The translations under genes were made by a program, and so were the position numbers. Under the pieces are notes generated by a model, which saw only the letters and a list, made by a program, of their open reading frames with translations, made no database searches and was not told the origin of the DNA. DNA of 64,000 nt from Catalinimonas sp038039535 (GTDB taxonomy: Bacteria; Bacteroidota; Bacteroidia; Cytophagales; Cyclobacteriaceae): the NCBI RefSeq assembly GCF_038039535.1, contig NZ_JBBPHP010000025.1, positions 39,864-103,863 of the forward strand, in the 5' to 3' direction. This document shows, piece after piece, positions 9,401 through 17,983 of the stretch. Every line of letters begins with the position of its first letter. The stretch's first letter is position 1.

Positions 9401-10857
9401 ATGGCAAAGCCAAAGGTGTAGGCCATGGGCTGGAACATTTTACCTTCCACACCGGTGAGGAATAGGATAGGAGCAAAAACAATAAGGATGATAATCTGTC
9501 CGAAAAATGCCGAACTCATCATGGTACTACCGGCATCATAAGCCACCTCGTCCATCACACCCTGATTGAACTTAATTTTCCCTGATCGGATGCGTTTCTG
9601 GATTTCGTAGACCGTACCTTCAATGATGATCACCGCCCCGTCAATGATGATCCCAAAGTCAATAGCCCCCAGACTCATGAGGTTGGCCCACACATTAAAC
9701 TGCTTCATCAAGATGAAAGCAAAAAGCAAGGAAAGCGGAATGGTGGTAGCAGTGATAATACCACCACGGACGCTACCCAATAGAATTACCAGGGCAAAAA
9801 TCACAATTAATGCGCCTTCCAACAGGTTGGTTTTTAAGGTATCTGTCGTTCTGGAAATCAGGTCGCTCCGATCTATGATGGTATTAATGGCCAATCCTTC
9901 GGGCAGGGACTTTTCTACCTCGGTCATACGCTCTTTTACATTTTGGATTACCGCATTGGGATTAGATCCTTTCAGCATCATAATGATACCCCCAACAGCT
10001 TCCTTTCCATCCTGTGTGAAAGCCCCATATCGTACCTGACTGCCGAAATGTACCTTAGAAGCCACGTCTCCTATGGTGACTGGAATTCCGTTTTCCGTTT
10101 TTATGACAATTTTTCTGATATCTTCCAGAGAGCGCACCAATCCTTCTCCCCGGATGAAATTGGACATCCTGTTCTTCTCAATGTACGCCCCACCGGTATT
10201 GACATTGTTTCTGGCCAGTGCCTCATATACCTGAGAGATGCTCACATTCTGCGCATTGAGTTTATCCGGGCTAATAGCTACCTCATATTGCTTGATGTAG
10301 CCACCGAAAGAATTTACCTCAACCACACCATCAAGCAAGGTCAGTTGCCTTTTAACAATCCAATCCTGGATTGTACGCAACTCCATTGGTGAATACAGCG
10401 AGTCATAACCCTCTTGTGGTTGAATAGTGTATTCATAAATCTGTCCTAAACCAGTGGAAATCGGCCCCATAGTAGGGCTGCCAAATTTCTCCGGAATGGC
10501 TTCTTTTAATTCGTTCAGTTTTTCCTGCACCAGTTGACGGGGCAGGTAAGTACCCATATCGTCTTCAAAAACAATGGTGACTACCGATAGGCCAAACCTG
10601 GAAATAGAGCGGATTTCGTCTACCCCTGGCAAATTACCCATGGCCAGTTCCACCGGATAGGTCACAAATTGTTCTATATCTTCTGTGGCAAGGTTGGGCG
10701 ATACGGTCATTACCTGTACCTGGTTATTGGTGATATCAGGTACAGAACCCAGATTGACCGTATACATGGAGTGTATTCCAACTCCAATGAGGGCCAGGGT
10801 AAGCAGGCCCACGATGAATTTATTCTTTATTGAAAAAGAAATGATTTTATTGATCAT
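6433..10857 (-). CDS. czcA: CzcA-type RND metal pump fused to a TolC-like outer membrane factor
   Basis: 1474 residues from the ATG at 10857 (MINKIISFSIKNKF, a typical start). Residues 1 to about 1045 are a complete heavy-metal RND pump. The helix 4 motif DFGIIIDGAVIII carries the Asp pair of the proton relay in the CzcA subgroup, which points to Zn/Co/Cd rather than Cu/Ag. After the last RND helix comes a basic stretch, then a 20-residue hydrophobic segment ending PAVSNAQQQ (about 1056-1080) that looks like a retained signal peptide. Residues 1085-1474 are an outer membrane factor with the long coiled-coil repeats of the TolC family. Such CzcA-CzcC fusions occur in Bacteroidota. It is the first large gene of the operon. 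Confidence 0.93.
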   Translation of the reverse strand: MINKIISFSIKNKFIVGLLTLALIGVGIHSMYTVNLGSVPDITNNQVQVMTVSPNLATEDIEQFVTYPVELAMGNLPGVDEIRSISRFGLSVVTIVFEDDMGTYLPRQLVQEKLNELKEAIPEKFGSPTMGPISTGLGQIYEYTIQPQEGYDSLYSPMELRTIQDWIVKRQLTLLDGVVEVNSFGGYIKQYEVAISPDKLNAQNVSISQVYEALARNNVNTGGAYIEKNRMSNFIRGEGLVRSLEDIRKIVIKTENGIPVTIGDVASKVHFGSQVRYGAFTQDGKEAVGGIIMMLKGSNPNAVIQNVKERMTEVEKSLPEGLAINTIIDRSDLISRTTDTLKTNLLEGALIVIFALVILLGSVRGGIITATTIPLSLLFAFILMKQFNVWANLMSLGAIDFGIIIDGAVIIIEGTVYEIQKRIRSGKIKFNQGVMDEVAYDAGSTMMSSAFFGQIIILIVFAPILFLTGVEGKMFQPMAYTFGFAMIGAIILCLTYVPMMSALFMKPIQNKKNWFGRFERWLERVSDKIIGGIQKAYLPLLKSALRFKAIVIIVAIVLLGTAGFIFSRMGGEFVPQLDEGDIAMQALIRPGSSLSESKEVSIRIENLLLESFPEIKTVTARIGVADIPTDPMPMDIADMYLILEKDKDQWVSAETKDELIEQIKDKLETHLTGVNLVFTQPVELRFNELLEGVREDIAVKLYGEDLEVLSEKVQEMADIISTVPGAGDVNPERTSGLPQMTVRYNRDKIAQYGLDIQKLNEYVSSAFAGGVAGVIFEGEKRFDLVIRFDEAHRQSIDDLRTLYIDLPDGTQVPIKEVADISYVPGPMQISRDNTYRRTYVGVNTRGRDVESVVNEIQEKLDTQLDLPPGYYITYGGEFENLERAKSRLAIVVPIALFLIFVLLYFALQSFSQSIMIYIAIPLAAIGGVFALWIRDMPFSISAGVGFIVLFGVAVLNGLVLINRFNSLKEEGVTSIRDRIFTGTKERIRPIMLTATTDIFGFLPMAFSASAGAEVQRPLATVVIGGMLTATLLTLVVLPVLYTFVEGRSDRRKSLKAPNANVIVVLIVCGGLLGLPAVSNAQQQEQEQDSLPTVTLKQARKRAVESYPKIQSARLEIESQQALKKTAWDFGNTQIFTGREEVGNGSEVSAEGVYTQIGIQQQQIDIFGIAPRLKLQKERVALAESALDLSVIELEREVSQAWAMVYAAKNNYQVYEQLDSVFTDIERAARIRLEVEATSKLEYLATSNQANQVKIQKEQYYRDYLSALQRLNLWFVNDTLFTVPDIPANQLDEPLNYVADSLGSHPVLNVFRQRVNVADATIKERRSQFYPQLQGQYGKQTVDGQSGFYTYQLGVRIPLFFGPELGRTQAAKINREIANQDLQQTQLELNTAYQSMREQYLKWLNSWNYYQEEALPLAQEQRAGALTAYREGAIDYVSFLQNIRDAIQIEIDAWNAFGNYLDSRYQLEYYLKTSN

Positions 10858-10868
10858 ATGACTTTTAA

Positions 10869-11057
10869 TTATTTGAAATGGACAGAGAAGAAGTGATAAA
10901 CTTTGGCAATCATAGCTACTATCAGTATGATGCAGACCAACACAATAAAAAACCACTTTAGGATCTGATTGACTGTGACTTTCTTCCTTCTCTTTTTCCT
11001 TTTTTTGGTTTTGTTTTTATTCAATTTTTTCAACTTTCTGAATAAGATTGAACACAA
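10869..11057 (-). CDS. Small basic single-helix membrane protein, unrecognised
   Basis: 62 residues. A Lys/Arg-rich N-terminus (KKRKKRRKK) is followed by one strongly hydrophobic helix (FFIVLVCIILIVAMIA) and a short tail with His residues. By the positive-inside rule the basic end is cytoplasmic. It ends 11 bp before the czcA start, suggesting co-transcription. No family is recognised. The low-complexity poly-A coding stretch means it could be a chance reading frame. Confidence 0.42.
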   Translation of the reverse strand: MCSILFRKLKKLNKNKTKKRKKRRKKVTVNQILKWFFIVLVCIILIVAMIAKVYHFFSVHFK

Positions 11058-11185
11058 TGAAAGGATGCCTTTGAAGATTAAAGGTTCATTAAAGAAAATG
11101 CCTGAGTGGTAAGTAAAATGCCTGATCAGTCCTGATAAAGGGGACTTTAACGACAGCGCATACTTATCCTATCAGGCAGGAAGGA

Positions 11186-11509
11186 TTATGATCTTGGGGG
11201 CTTGAGAAATCCAGAGATTTCAATGCTTCTGAAATCCTGAAAATAAGAAGTGTAAATAGCAGGTAATTTCACAACAATCTGTGTGAAGTCAACTCCCGAA
11301 GTAAATAAGAAATGTACGTGGCAACAATGACAAACGCAAAGTGGGGAGCAACCGTCCCAACCCTGATTGTGATCATGGTCATGATTGTTATTAGCAGTAT
11401 TAACTACCGTGATGTTTTCTGAAGTATCCCTCTGAGGTACTGTATCGGCACAGGCTACCCCTGCCAAGGCCATGAAGTAGAAGCTCAATATGTAGCACGC
11501 AATTTTCAC
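11186..11509 (-). CDS. DUF6660-like secreted His/Cys-rich protein
   Basis: 107 residues if the GTG at 11509 (VKIACYILSFYFM) is the start, which gives a clean signal peptide; an ATG at 11551 adds 14 residues and disrupts it. The mature part carries a His/Asp cluster (NNNHDHDHNQ) and a compact Cys cluster (CSPLCVCHCCHVH). This combination matches the DUF6660 family of Bacteroidota, which I recall as lying upstream of CusA/CzcA operons. Probably a periplasmic metal-binding protein; function is not established. It opens the minus-strand efflux operon. Confidence 0.68.
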   Translation of the reverse strand: MKIACYILSFYFMALAGVACADTVPQRDTSENITVVNTANNNHDHDHNQGWDGCSPLCVCHCCHVHFLFTSGVDFTQIVVKLPAIYTSYFQDFRSIEISGFLKPPRS

Positions 11510-11616
11510 TATTACAAATATACGGATTAATGCAATGCAAGGGTATTGCAAAGTTGGATTGGACTACTAGAAAAAGGTGCACTTCTTAAACCCAATGGAT
11601 CTCAGAAGTCCTTGTG

Positions 11617-11760
11617 CTATAAGGCCTCAGTCTTAAAACCCGCTTTCTGCACCGTTTTCTTTACTTCTTCTTCAGTTAGATCAAAAGTCTCTACAGTAAG
11701 TATGCGGTCATCACTTTCAAAGTTGACATTCCAATTTTCTATTCTCTTTTGGAATAAATT
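11617..11760 (-). pseudogene. Truncated HMA-domain metallochaperone gene, 5' half missing
   Basis: The minus strand encodes IENWNVNFESDD followed by DLTEEEVKKTVQKAGFKTEAL and a stop at 11617. This is the second half of an HMA metal-binding domain; the intact copy at 17732 ends VQKAGFKAEKVG. In this frame an upstream TGA lies at 11761-11763 and no start codon or CxxC half is present. The fragment begins exactly where the neighbouring beta-propeller gene ends (11739). It looks like the 3' remnant of a copZ-like gene left by a deletion or recombination. Confidence 0.7.
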
Positions 11761-12785
11761 TCACCCTCATTTTCCCATACACAGAAGATACTATTATCTT
11801 TCAAAGTTACTACCTCAATAAAAGCGCCTTCTCCTACCTGAATTTCTTTGCCTGAATCCAGATACTTGATTTTTAATGTACCGCCATCTTGCCAGGCAAC
11901 CACCGGGTTTTTCTGCCCACTGATGCTACTGGCTCTTCCCTCTCCAACTTGCATTTCCTTTTTTCCAGGTTGGGCATAGAATATTTTGCCCTCCCGCTGC
12001 CAGCTGGTATGCACTTCATTTTGATCATCAATCAAAACTCCACCACCATCCATAGGGCAACCTTTCAAGGGCCAATTCCCTTCACCCATTTTTTTTGGGG
12101 GAGCAAATGAAAGTCTATCAGACTCAGATTGCATCACATACATATCTCTGGAGCCATCCAACCAGTTTCTAAACATCACATAAACCTTAGAGTCGCCCAC
12201 AGCAATGTTAGGTTTACAGCACTCACAGACGGTTCCATCAGGGGATTGATAGGCCATTACATTTTTTGACCATTGCTCTCCTGTTTTTCTCTTAGCTACA
12301 TAAATCTTGTTACTTTTGTCTGATCGGACATCAAGCCAGACCGCAAAAAAATTATCCTGATCATCAGCAGCAATATTCATCAGACCTTCAGGGGCAGATG
12401 CGGGAACATCATTTACATTGGCGATCTTTTTCCATTGATTAGTTACATGATTAAGCTGAAAGGTGTGAATATTGCCATCATTACTCATAGCAGTGACAAG
12501 CGTATAGTTAGCAGAACTGGCTATCTGAGGACCTCTGGACATACCCAGGTGCATTCCTTCCAGCTGGGCTATAAGTTCAGGTTTTGAGAAAGTTTTGCCT
12601 TGATCTGAAGAGTTCATTACCATGATTGAATCATTGGTTCCAAACACGATACGCATTACGCCTTGAGGATCTACAGATACTTGAGCTTGTCTGCCTTTTG
12701 CCAGCATGTTTTGTGCATTTGCCTGAAAAAACGCCTGCTGGAACAGCATAGCACTCAGAAATAAGAAAAGTATAAAAGGCTTCAT
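11739..12785 (-). CDS. Secreted BNR/sialidase-like beta-propeller protein
   Basis: 348 residues from the ATG at 12785, which gives a signal peptide (KPFILFLFLSAMLF, cleavage after ANA). The mature protein has repeated beta-propeller strands with Asp-box-like SSDQGKTF and several DDQ turns, as in exo-sialidase-like folds. Two Cys motifs stand out: CECCKP (about residue 200) and GCPMDGGG (about 250), which could bind a soft metal. Enzymatic activity is not supported. It is divergent from the HMA-AraC gene at 12947, so both may share one regulatory region, and a copper-linked periplasmic role is inferred. Confidence 0.65.
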   Translation of the reverse strand: MKPFILFLFLSAMLFQQAFFQANAQNMLAKGRQAQVSVDPQGVMRIVFGTNDSIMVMNSSDQGKTFSKPELIAQLEGMHLGMSRGPQIASSANYTLVTAMSNDGNIHTFQLNHVTNQWKKIANVNDVPASAPEGLMNIAADDQDNFFAVWLDVRSDKSNKIYVAKRKTGEQWSKNVMAYQSPDGTVCECCKPNIAVGDSKVYVMFRNWLDGSRDMYVMQSESDRLSFAPPKKMGEGNWPLKGCPMDGGGVLIDDQNEVHTSWQREGKIFYAQPGKKEMQVGEGRASSISGQKNPVVAWQDGGTLKIKYLDSGKEIQVGEGAFIEVVTLKDNSIFCVWENEGEIYSKRE

Positions 12786-12946
12786 CGGTTGTTGGTTATA
12801 ATATGACATCAATCTAGTACACTTAAACTTAGATTTCACGGGAAAATCGAATCTTTTTTAAAAATTTTGTGCATACTTCTCTTTGCATGGACTTCAATTA
12901 GGCTTAACATTGTTTATAAGAAGATTAGTATTTTAACATAATAGCG
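12786..12946. promoter_or_regulatory. Divergent intergenic region between propeller and HMA-AraC genes
   Basis: 161 bp of AT-rich DNA separate the minus-strand propeller start from the plus-strand regulator start. Promoters for both directions must lie here or in the 5' part of either gene. I see no perfect palindrome and do not assign a promoter box. Confidence 0.4.
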
Positions 12947-13522
12947 ATGCCCACTCTACATATTAGAAACATGGTTTGTGACCGCTGTATCATGGTGGTA
13001 GAACAGCTTTTCCATCAAGCAGGATTGAAACCACTGTCTGTAAGCCTTGGAGAAGTAAAAATTGAAGAAGAAACGCTTATGCAGGATCAAAAAGCACAAC
13101 TTGATGGTTTACTCGCAGAAAATGGTTTTGAAAGGATAGATGATAAAAAAAGCCAGCTGCTTGAAAAAATCAAAGCCACTGTCATTGAGGCCATTCATCG
13201 TCAGGAGCATTTTGAAATGCATATCAACTGGTCACTTTTTCTTTCCGAAAAACTCCATTATGACTACAACTACCTTAGCAGCCTTTTTTCAAGTGTGACA
13301 GGCATTACCCTGGAACAGTATATCATCAAACAAAAAATTGAAAAAGTCAAAGAATACCTCTTCTACGACGAGCTATCGGTGAAAGAAATTGCCTACAAGT
13401 TGGGCTATAGTAGCGTAGCACACCTTTCTTCTCAGTTCAAAAAAATTACCGGACTCACTCCATCTGAATTCAAAGAATCCCGCCAGACTAGCTTAAGAAA
13501 ACCCCTGGACAATATCATATAA
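12947..13522 (+). CDS. HMA-AraC family regulator, copy 1
   Basis: 191 residues. The N-terminus is an HMA-like domain with the metal loop NMVCDRC (Cys11, Cys14). A linker helix region follows, then a C-terminal AraC DNA-binding domain with two helix-turn-helix units (LSVKEIAYKLGYSSVAHLSS then FKKITGLTPSEFK). It probably senses Cu+ through the CxxC and activates the copA/cus genes. It is followed in tandem by a paralogue (13599), and a third copy lies at 30666. Such short HMA-AraC proteins are common next to copper ATPases in Bacteroidota. Confidence 0.85.
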   Translation: MPTLHIRNMVCDRCIMVVEQLFHQAGLKPLSVSLGEVKIEEETLMQDQKAQLDGLLAENGFERIDDKKSQLLEKIKATVIEAIHRQEHFEMHINWSLFLSEKLHYDYNYLSSLFSSVTGITLEQYIIKQKIEKVKEYLFYDELSVKEIAYKLGYSSVAHLSSQFKKITGLTPSEFKESRQTSLRKPLDNII

Positions 13523-13598
13523 ACATGTAAGCCTATCAGGTTATTTTATAACACTTCCTGCCATCAAACTCCTGAGCTTTGCATAAAACAATATCAGG

Positions 13599-14177
13599 AT
13601 GGGAACAATTACTGAAATCAACATCAAAGGAATGGTATGCAACAGGTGCATATCTACTATTCAAGGTCTACTTACCCAAAAAGGGTATGCTGTTCAGCAA
13701 ATTTCACTGGGCAAAGTAATTTTTAGCAATGCCATTGAAATAAACAGAAAAGAAGAGGTAGCCCAACTCCTCAGCAGTTTGGGTTTTGAACTGATCTCGG
13801 ATAAAAACGAGCAGTGTTTGGAGGCTATCAAGCAAGCCATTCGGGAATGGATCTCAGCCAGTGAAGATGGATTGAGGCAATTGAAACTCTCCGAATTTAT
13901 TTCCCAAAAATTCAGCAAAAATTACGATTCCTTAGGGGAGTTCTTTAGCAAGTATGAAGGAAAGACCATAGAAAAGTACTACATAGCCATCAGACTGGAT
14001 AGAGTGAGAGAACTCCTAGTATATACGGATCTTTCCCTCTCAGAAATTGCTTTCCAAACAGGCTTTAGCAGTGCACACCATCTCTCATCTCAATTCAAGA
14101 AAAATACAGGTCTATCTCCTTCTACTCTAAGAGACATTAAGAAAAAGAAGTCAGACACCGTTCAATTGGCCAGGTAA
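13599..14177 (+). CDS. HMA-AraC family regulator, copy 2
   Basis: 192 residues with the same layout as copy 1: HMA-like loop GMVCNRC (Cys14, Cys17), a middle helical part, and an AraC domain (LSLSEIAFQTGFSSAHHLSS then FKKNTGLSPS). Sequence divergence from copy 1 is large, with the strongest match in the recognition region, so the duplication is old or the copies came separately. It lies 76 bp after copy 1 and 77 bp before copA. It is the likeliest direct regulator of copA. Confidence 0.85.
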   Translation: MGTITEINIKGMVCNRCISTIQGLLTQKGYAVQQISLGKVIFSNAIEINRKEEVAQLLSSLGFELISDKNEQCLEAIKQAIREWISASEDGLRQLKLSEFISQKFSKNYDSLGEFFSKYEGKTIEKYYIAIRLDRVRELLVYTDLSLSEIAFQTGFSSAHHLSSQFKKNTGLSPSTLRDIKKKKSDTVQLAR

Positions 14178-14254
14178 ATCTGAAACGCAAACCCAAAATT
14201 TTGTAAAGCTCTGCTGAGAGCTTCATTCTACTTTTGAGAAAAATATTATTTGAC

Positions 14255-16513
14255 ATGAAAACAGAAATCTTACAAACTGAGCCCCTTAATGATGAGGCTA
14301 ACAGCATTATAAAACAAACCTTTCCAGTGACAGGTATGACATGTGCTGCCTGTGCCGTGAGTGTAGAATCTATGCTTAATACTACTCCAGGAGTAGTAAG
14401 TGCAGGCGTAAATTTTGCAACTCAAACAGCCTGGGCAGAATATGACCCTTTACAGACTAGCACAGCAGACCTAAGACAAGCTATCCAGTCTATTGGTTAT
14501 GATTTGATTGTAGATGTGGAAGATCCTTCACAGGTTCATGCAGACATACAGGCTAAACATTATCAAACCATTAAAACCAGATTCATTTGGTCAGCCATTT
14601 TGACACTCCCTGTCTTTATCATTGGTATGTTTATGATGGAATGGGAGGCTGGCAAGTGGATTTCCATGGGATTATCGGCTATTGTCTTATTTTATTTCGG
14701 GAGTTCTTTTTTTGTAACAGCCTGGAAGCAGACCCGTCATGGTAAAGCCAATATGGATACGCTGGTAGCATTAAGTACTGGAATCGCTTTTGTATTTAGC
14801 GTATTCAATACTTTCTTTCCTGAGTTCTGGCATAGCAGGGGCATACATGCCCATGTCTATTACGAAGCAGCTGTTGTGATCATTACCTTTATATCTTTAG
14901 GCAAGCTGCTGGAAGAAAAAGCAAAATCCAATACCTCTTCTGCCATCAAAAAGCTGATGGGTCTACAGCCCAAAACTGTAAAGGCATGGATAGAAGGTGA
15001 GGAAGTAGAAATCCCCATTTCAGCAGTAAAAGAAGGGTATGTATTGATTGTACGTCCTGGTGAAAAGATTCCTGTGGATGGAGGAGTAACAGAAGGCCAA
15101 TCTTATGTGGATGAAAGTATGATTACCGGCGAACCATTAGCTGTTGCCAAGTCGGCTGGCGATAAGCTTTTTGCCGGAACAGTCAATCAAAAAGGAAGCT
15201 TTAAGATGATTGCAGAGAAAGTTGGAGGAGGCACAGTGTTGGCAAGCATCATCAAAATGGTGCAGGAAGCTCAGGGAAGTAAAGCGCCTGTCCAGAAATT
15301 GGTAGATAAGATCGCTGGAATATTTGTTCCTATTGTTTTGGGCATTTCCATCGTCACATTTGTGAGTTGGATGATATTAGGTGGAGAAGATGCATTTACG
15401 CATGCATTGCTTGCTTCAGTAACCGTACTGGTCATTGCCTGTCCCTGTGCACTTGGATTAGCTACACCAACAGCTATCATGGTAGGTGTTGGTAAGGGTG
15501 CGGAAAATAATATTCTGATCAAGGATGCGGAGAGCCTGGAACTTGGGCATAAAGTCAATGCTGTTATTCTGGATAAGACAGGAACGATTACCGAAGGTAA
15601 ACCTGAAGTCACTGAGGCAATTTGGCTTGAAAAACAGGCTTTGGATACTTATAAAGGCATCCTACTCAGCATGGAATCCCAAAGTGAACATCCTTTAGCC
15701 GAAGCTGTGGTAAACCATCTTAAAAATGAGCAAATAAGTGTAAGAGCAATCACCGATTTTGAGAGTATCACAGGTCAGGGAGTTACATCTCTTTATCAGA
15801 ATGAAGCCTATTTTGTAGGTAATAAGAGGTTTATTACAGAAAAAAACATCCATATAGACACAGCCCTATTGCAAAAAGCAAATCAATGGCAAAAGCAGGC
15901 TAAAACAGTCATATATTTTACCAATAACAGAGAAGTACTGTCCATCATGGCCATTGCTGATAAGATAAAGGCAACTTCAAAGGAAGCAATTACGCACTTA
16001 CAGCAGAGAGGTATTGAAGTTTATATGCTTACCGGAGACAACCAGGAAACTGCAGAAGCAGTAGCCAAGCAGGTAGGCTTGAGCCTTTTCCAAGCAGAAG
16101 TACTCCCTTCTGACAAAGCTGAATTTGTAAAAGCATTGCAACAAAAGGGTAAAATAGTAGCTATGGTGGGTGACGGTATCAATGATTCACATGCTCTGGC
16201 ACAAGCGGATGTAAGTATAGCAATGGGTAAAGGGTCAGATATTGCCATGGATGTTGCCAAAATGACGCTGATTACTTCAGATCTGAACGCTATCCCAAAA
16301 GCTTTGCAACTTTCACGAAAGACTGTCTTGGGAATTCGTCAGAATCTTTTTTGGGCCTTTATTTATAACCTGCTTGGTATACCACTGGCAGCAGGTATTC
16401 TTTACCCTATTAATGGTTTTCTGCTGGACCCAATGATTGCCGGAGCTGCCATGGCCTTTAGCTCAGTTTCGGTAGTAGCCAACAGCCTGAGGCTTAAAGC
16501 TGCCAAAATTTAA
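14255..16513 (+). CDS. copA: Copper-translocating P1B-1 ATPase
   Basis: 752 residues from the ATG at 14255; an earlier TTG at 14234 is less likely. One N-terminal HMA domain with GMTCAAC (Cys30, Cys33) is followed by the P-type core. The membrane metal motif is CPC (IACPCALGLATP, about 396), the phosphorylation site DKTGT (about 440), then SEHPLA and GDGIND. The Cu+-specific signatures YNLLGIPLAAG in helix 7 and MAFSSVSVVANSLRLK in helix 8 are both present. It exports Cu+ (or Ag+) from the cytoplasm. It sits after two HMA-AraC regulators and before the flavoprotein and CopZ genes. Confidence 0.96.
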   Translation: MKTEILQTEPLNDEANSIIKQTFPVTGMTCAACAVSVESMLNTTPGVVSAGVNFATQTAWAEYDPLQTSTADLRQAIQSIGYDLIVDVEDPSQVHADIQAKHYQTIKTRFIWSAILTLPVFIIGMFMMEWEAGKWISMGLSAIVLFYFGSSFFVTAWKQTRHGKANMDTLVALSTGIAFVFSVFNTFFPEFWHSRGIHAHVYYEAAVVIITFISLGKLLEEKAKSNTSSAIKKLMGLQPKTVKAWIEGEEVEIPISAVKEGYVLIVRPGEKIPVDGGVTEGQSYVDESMITGEPLAVAKSAGDKLFAGTVNQKGSFKMIAEKVGGGTVLASIIKMVQEAQGSKAPVQKLVDKIAGIFVPIVLGISIVTFVSWMILGGEDAFTHALLASVTVLVIACPCALGLATPTAIMVGVGKGAENNILIKDAESLELGHKVNAVILDKTGTITEGKPEVTEAIWLEKQALDTYKGILLSMESQSEHPLAEAVVNHLKNEQISVRAITDFESITGQGVTSLYQNEAYFVGNKRFITEKNIHIDTALLQKANQWQKQAKTVIYFTNNREVLSIMAIADKIKATSKEAITHLQQRGIEVYMLTGDNQETAEAVAKQVGLSLFQAEVLPSDKAEFVKALQQKGKIVAMVGDGINDSHALAQADVSIAMGKGSDIAMDVAKMTLITSDLNAIPKALQLSRKTVLGIRQNLFWAFIYNLLGIPLAAGILYPINGFLLDPMIAGAAMAFSSVSVVANSLRLKAAKI

Positions 16514-16607
16514 TATCCTCACCCATTGCTGCGCTACTTTTCCCCTTGTTCAATGTATACAAATGCTGAGGGTGGAAAAGTAGTGCAAGCTCAACCACTA
16601 TATCATT

Positions 16608-17648
16608 ATGGAATTTAAAGTCAAAATACATAGCGTTGACTATGAGACAGAAGATGCTATCACAATTCGTTTTGAAGCAAGTCCAGCATTTGAAGGATAC
16701 ACTCCGGGGCAGTTCATCAATATATTCAAAGTGCATAGAGGAAAAATGCTCAGCAGGTCTTATTCATTTTCATCATCTCCTGAAGCAGATGAGTTGCCTG
16801 CCATTACCATCAAAAAAATGGCGGGAGGCAGACTGTCCGTTGATCTGATAGCCACTGTGAAGAAAGGCTCTTTATTAAAAATTAGTGAACCCATGGGTAA
16901 GTTTAGCTTGAAAAACCATAATCTGGATGATAAACATCTGATAATGATTGCCGGAGGTAGTGGCATTTCACCTTTGTTTGCACTGCTTAAATCCGCGCTG
17001 TACAAGTCTGAAAAAGTAAAAATTACCTTGATTTATGCCAACAAGAGCGAAAAGTCCATCATCTTTCAGGAATCACTCAAAGCTTTACAAAAACTTCATG
17101 AAGAGCGGCTTAACATTTATCATTTTCTGGAAGAATATTCTATCCAAAGCAACTTTGCTTATCATCACGGGTACATCAGCAAAGCCATTGTAGAGCAGGT
17201 ACTTTATTCTGAGATAAGTCGTACTCCTGAAGTATATCTCTGTGGGCCAGAAGCTATGATGAAAGCAATGCTGGCTCATCTTCAGGAACTGAATTTCAGG
17301 AAGGACCATATTTACACTGAGTCTTTTGCATCTTTCAGCCTCAAAGTTAATGCTGTATCCAAAAATGCTTCAGGAAAGGCTGAGATTACCTTTTTGAAGG
17401 GAGAACACGCTTTCAAAATTCAGCTTTCCCAGGACAAATACATTTTACAGGAGGCACTGCAACAAGGGCTTCCTCTTCCTTACTCTTGCCAGGAAGCCAT
17501 GTGCGGCAGCTGTAAAATCAAATTACTTTTAGGTAAAGTGAATATGGTAGAAAATTATGCCTTGACAGATAAACAATTACAGGAAGGTTATGTACTGCTT
17601 TGTTCATCTAAAGCCGAAACTAAGAAAATCACTTTAAGCTATCAATGA
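16608..17648 (+). CDS. FAD/2Fe-2S ferredoxin reductase-like protein (PaaE type)
   Basis: 346 residues. Residues 1-100 form an FAD-binding barrel (RSYSFSSSP), 105-230 an NAD(P)-binding domain (GGSGISPLFALL and YLCGPEAMM), and the C-terminal 90 residues a plant-type 2Fe-2S ferredoxin (YSCQEAMCGSCK, last Cys in LLCSS). This order matches PaaE-like and oxygenase reductases. It transfers electrons from NAD(P)H to an unknown acceptor. Its place between copA and copZ suggests a job in copper stress, such as redox repair of Cu-damaged Fe-S proteins, but that is inference. Its stop overlaps the next open frame by 4 bp. Confidence 0.85.
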   Translation: MEFKVKIHSVDYETEDAITIRFEASPAFEGYTPGQFINIFKVHRGKMLSRSYSFSSSPEADELPAITIKKMAGGRLSVDLIATVKKGSLLKISEPMGKFSLKNHNLDDKHLIMIAGGSGISPLFALLKSALYKSEKVKITLIYANKSEKSIIFQESLKALQKLHEERLNIYHFLEEYSIQSNFAYHHGYISKAIVEQVLYSEISRTPEVYLCGPEAMMKAMLAHLQELNFRKDHIYTESFASFSLKVNAVSKNASGKAEITFLKGEHAFKIQLSQDKYILQEALQQGLPLPYSCQEAMCGSCKIKLLLGKVNMVENYALTDKQLQEGYVLLCSSKAETKKITLSYQ

Positions 17649-17731
17649 ATTTTGAAACACTTGTCGGTAATGATGTAAAAGTAAAACCCGTGCAGATAGT
17701 ACCTTTACTATATGATATAAAATTAAATAAT

Positions 17732-17941
17732 ATGAAAACTCTAAAATTTAAATCCAACATCAAATGTACAGGTTGCCTGGAAAAGGTAACCCCTTATCTC
17801 AACAGTACCGAAGGTATTAAGAAGTGGGAAGTAGACCTTAAAAATCCTGAAAAAGTGCTTACTATTATTGGCGAAACTAACGAGGCAAAGATCAGAGAAG
17901 CAGTGCAGAAAGCTGGCTTCAAAGCAGAGAAAGTAGGATAA
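17732..17941 (+). CDS. copZ: CopZ-like HMA copper chaperone
   Basis: 69 residues from the ATG at 17732; the frame is open upstream but the extra residues do not fit the fold. It is a single HMA domain with metal loop NIKCTGCLEK (Cys10, Cys13) and the conserved end VQKAGFKAEKVG. It would pass Cu+ to CopA. The conserved Met before the first Cys is a Lys here, a variation common in Bacteroidota. A perfect 11-bp inverted repeat follows the stop. Confidence 0.85.
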   Translation: MKTLKFKSNIKCTGCLEKVTPYLNSTEGIKKWEVDLKNPEKVLTIIGETNEAKIREAVQKAGFKAEKVG

Positions 17942-17947
17942 TAATTA

Positions 17948-17983
17948 ACACACACCTCCGTTGATTTTATCAGAGGTGTGTGT
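17948..17983 (+). terminator. Hairpin after copZ
   Basis: A perfect 11-bp inverted repeat (ACACACACCTC / GAGGTGTGTGT) with a 14-nt loop lies 7 bp after the copZ stop. It lacks a following T-run, so it is either a weak terminator or an RNA-stabilising hairpin at the end of the copA transcript. Confidence 0.6.

Noticed and set aside
11546..11821. Plus-strand 91-codon frame
   Set aside because: Lies antisense to the HMA remnant and the propeller gene end; no supporting features.
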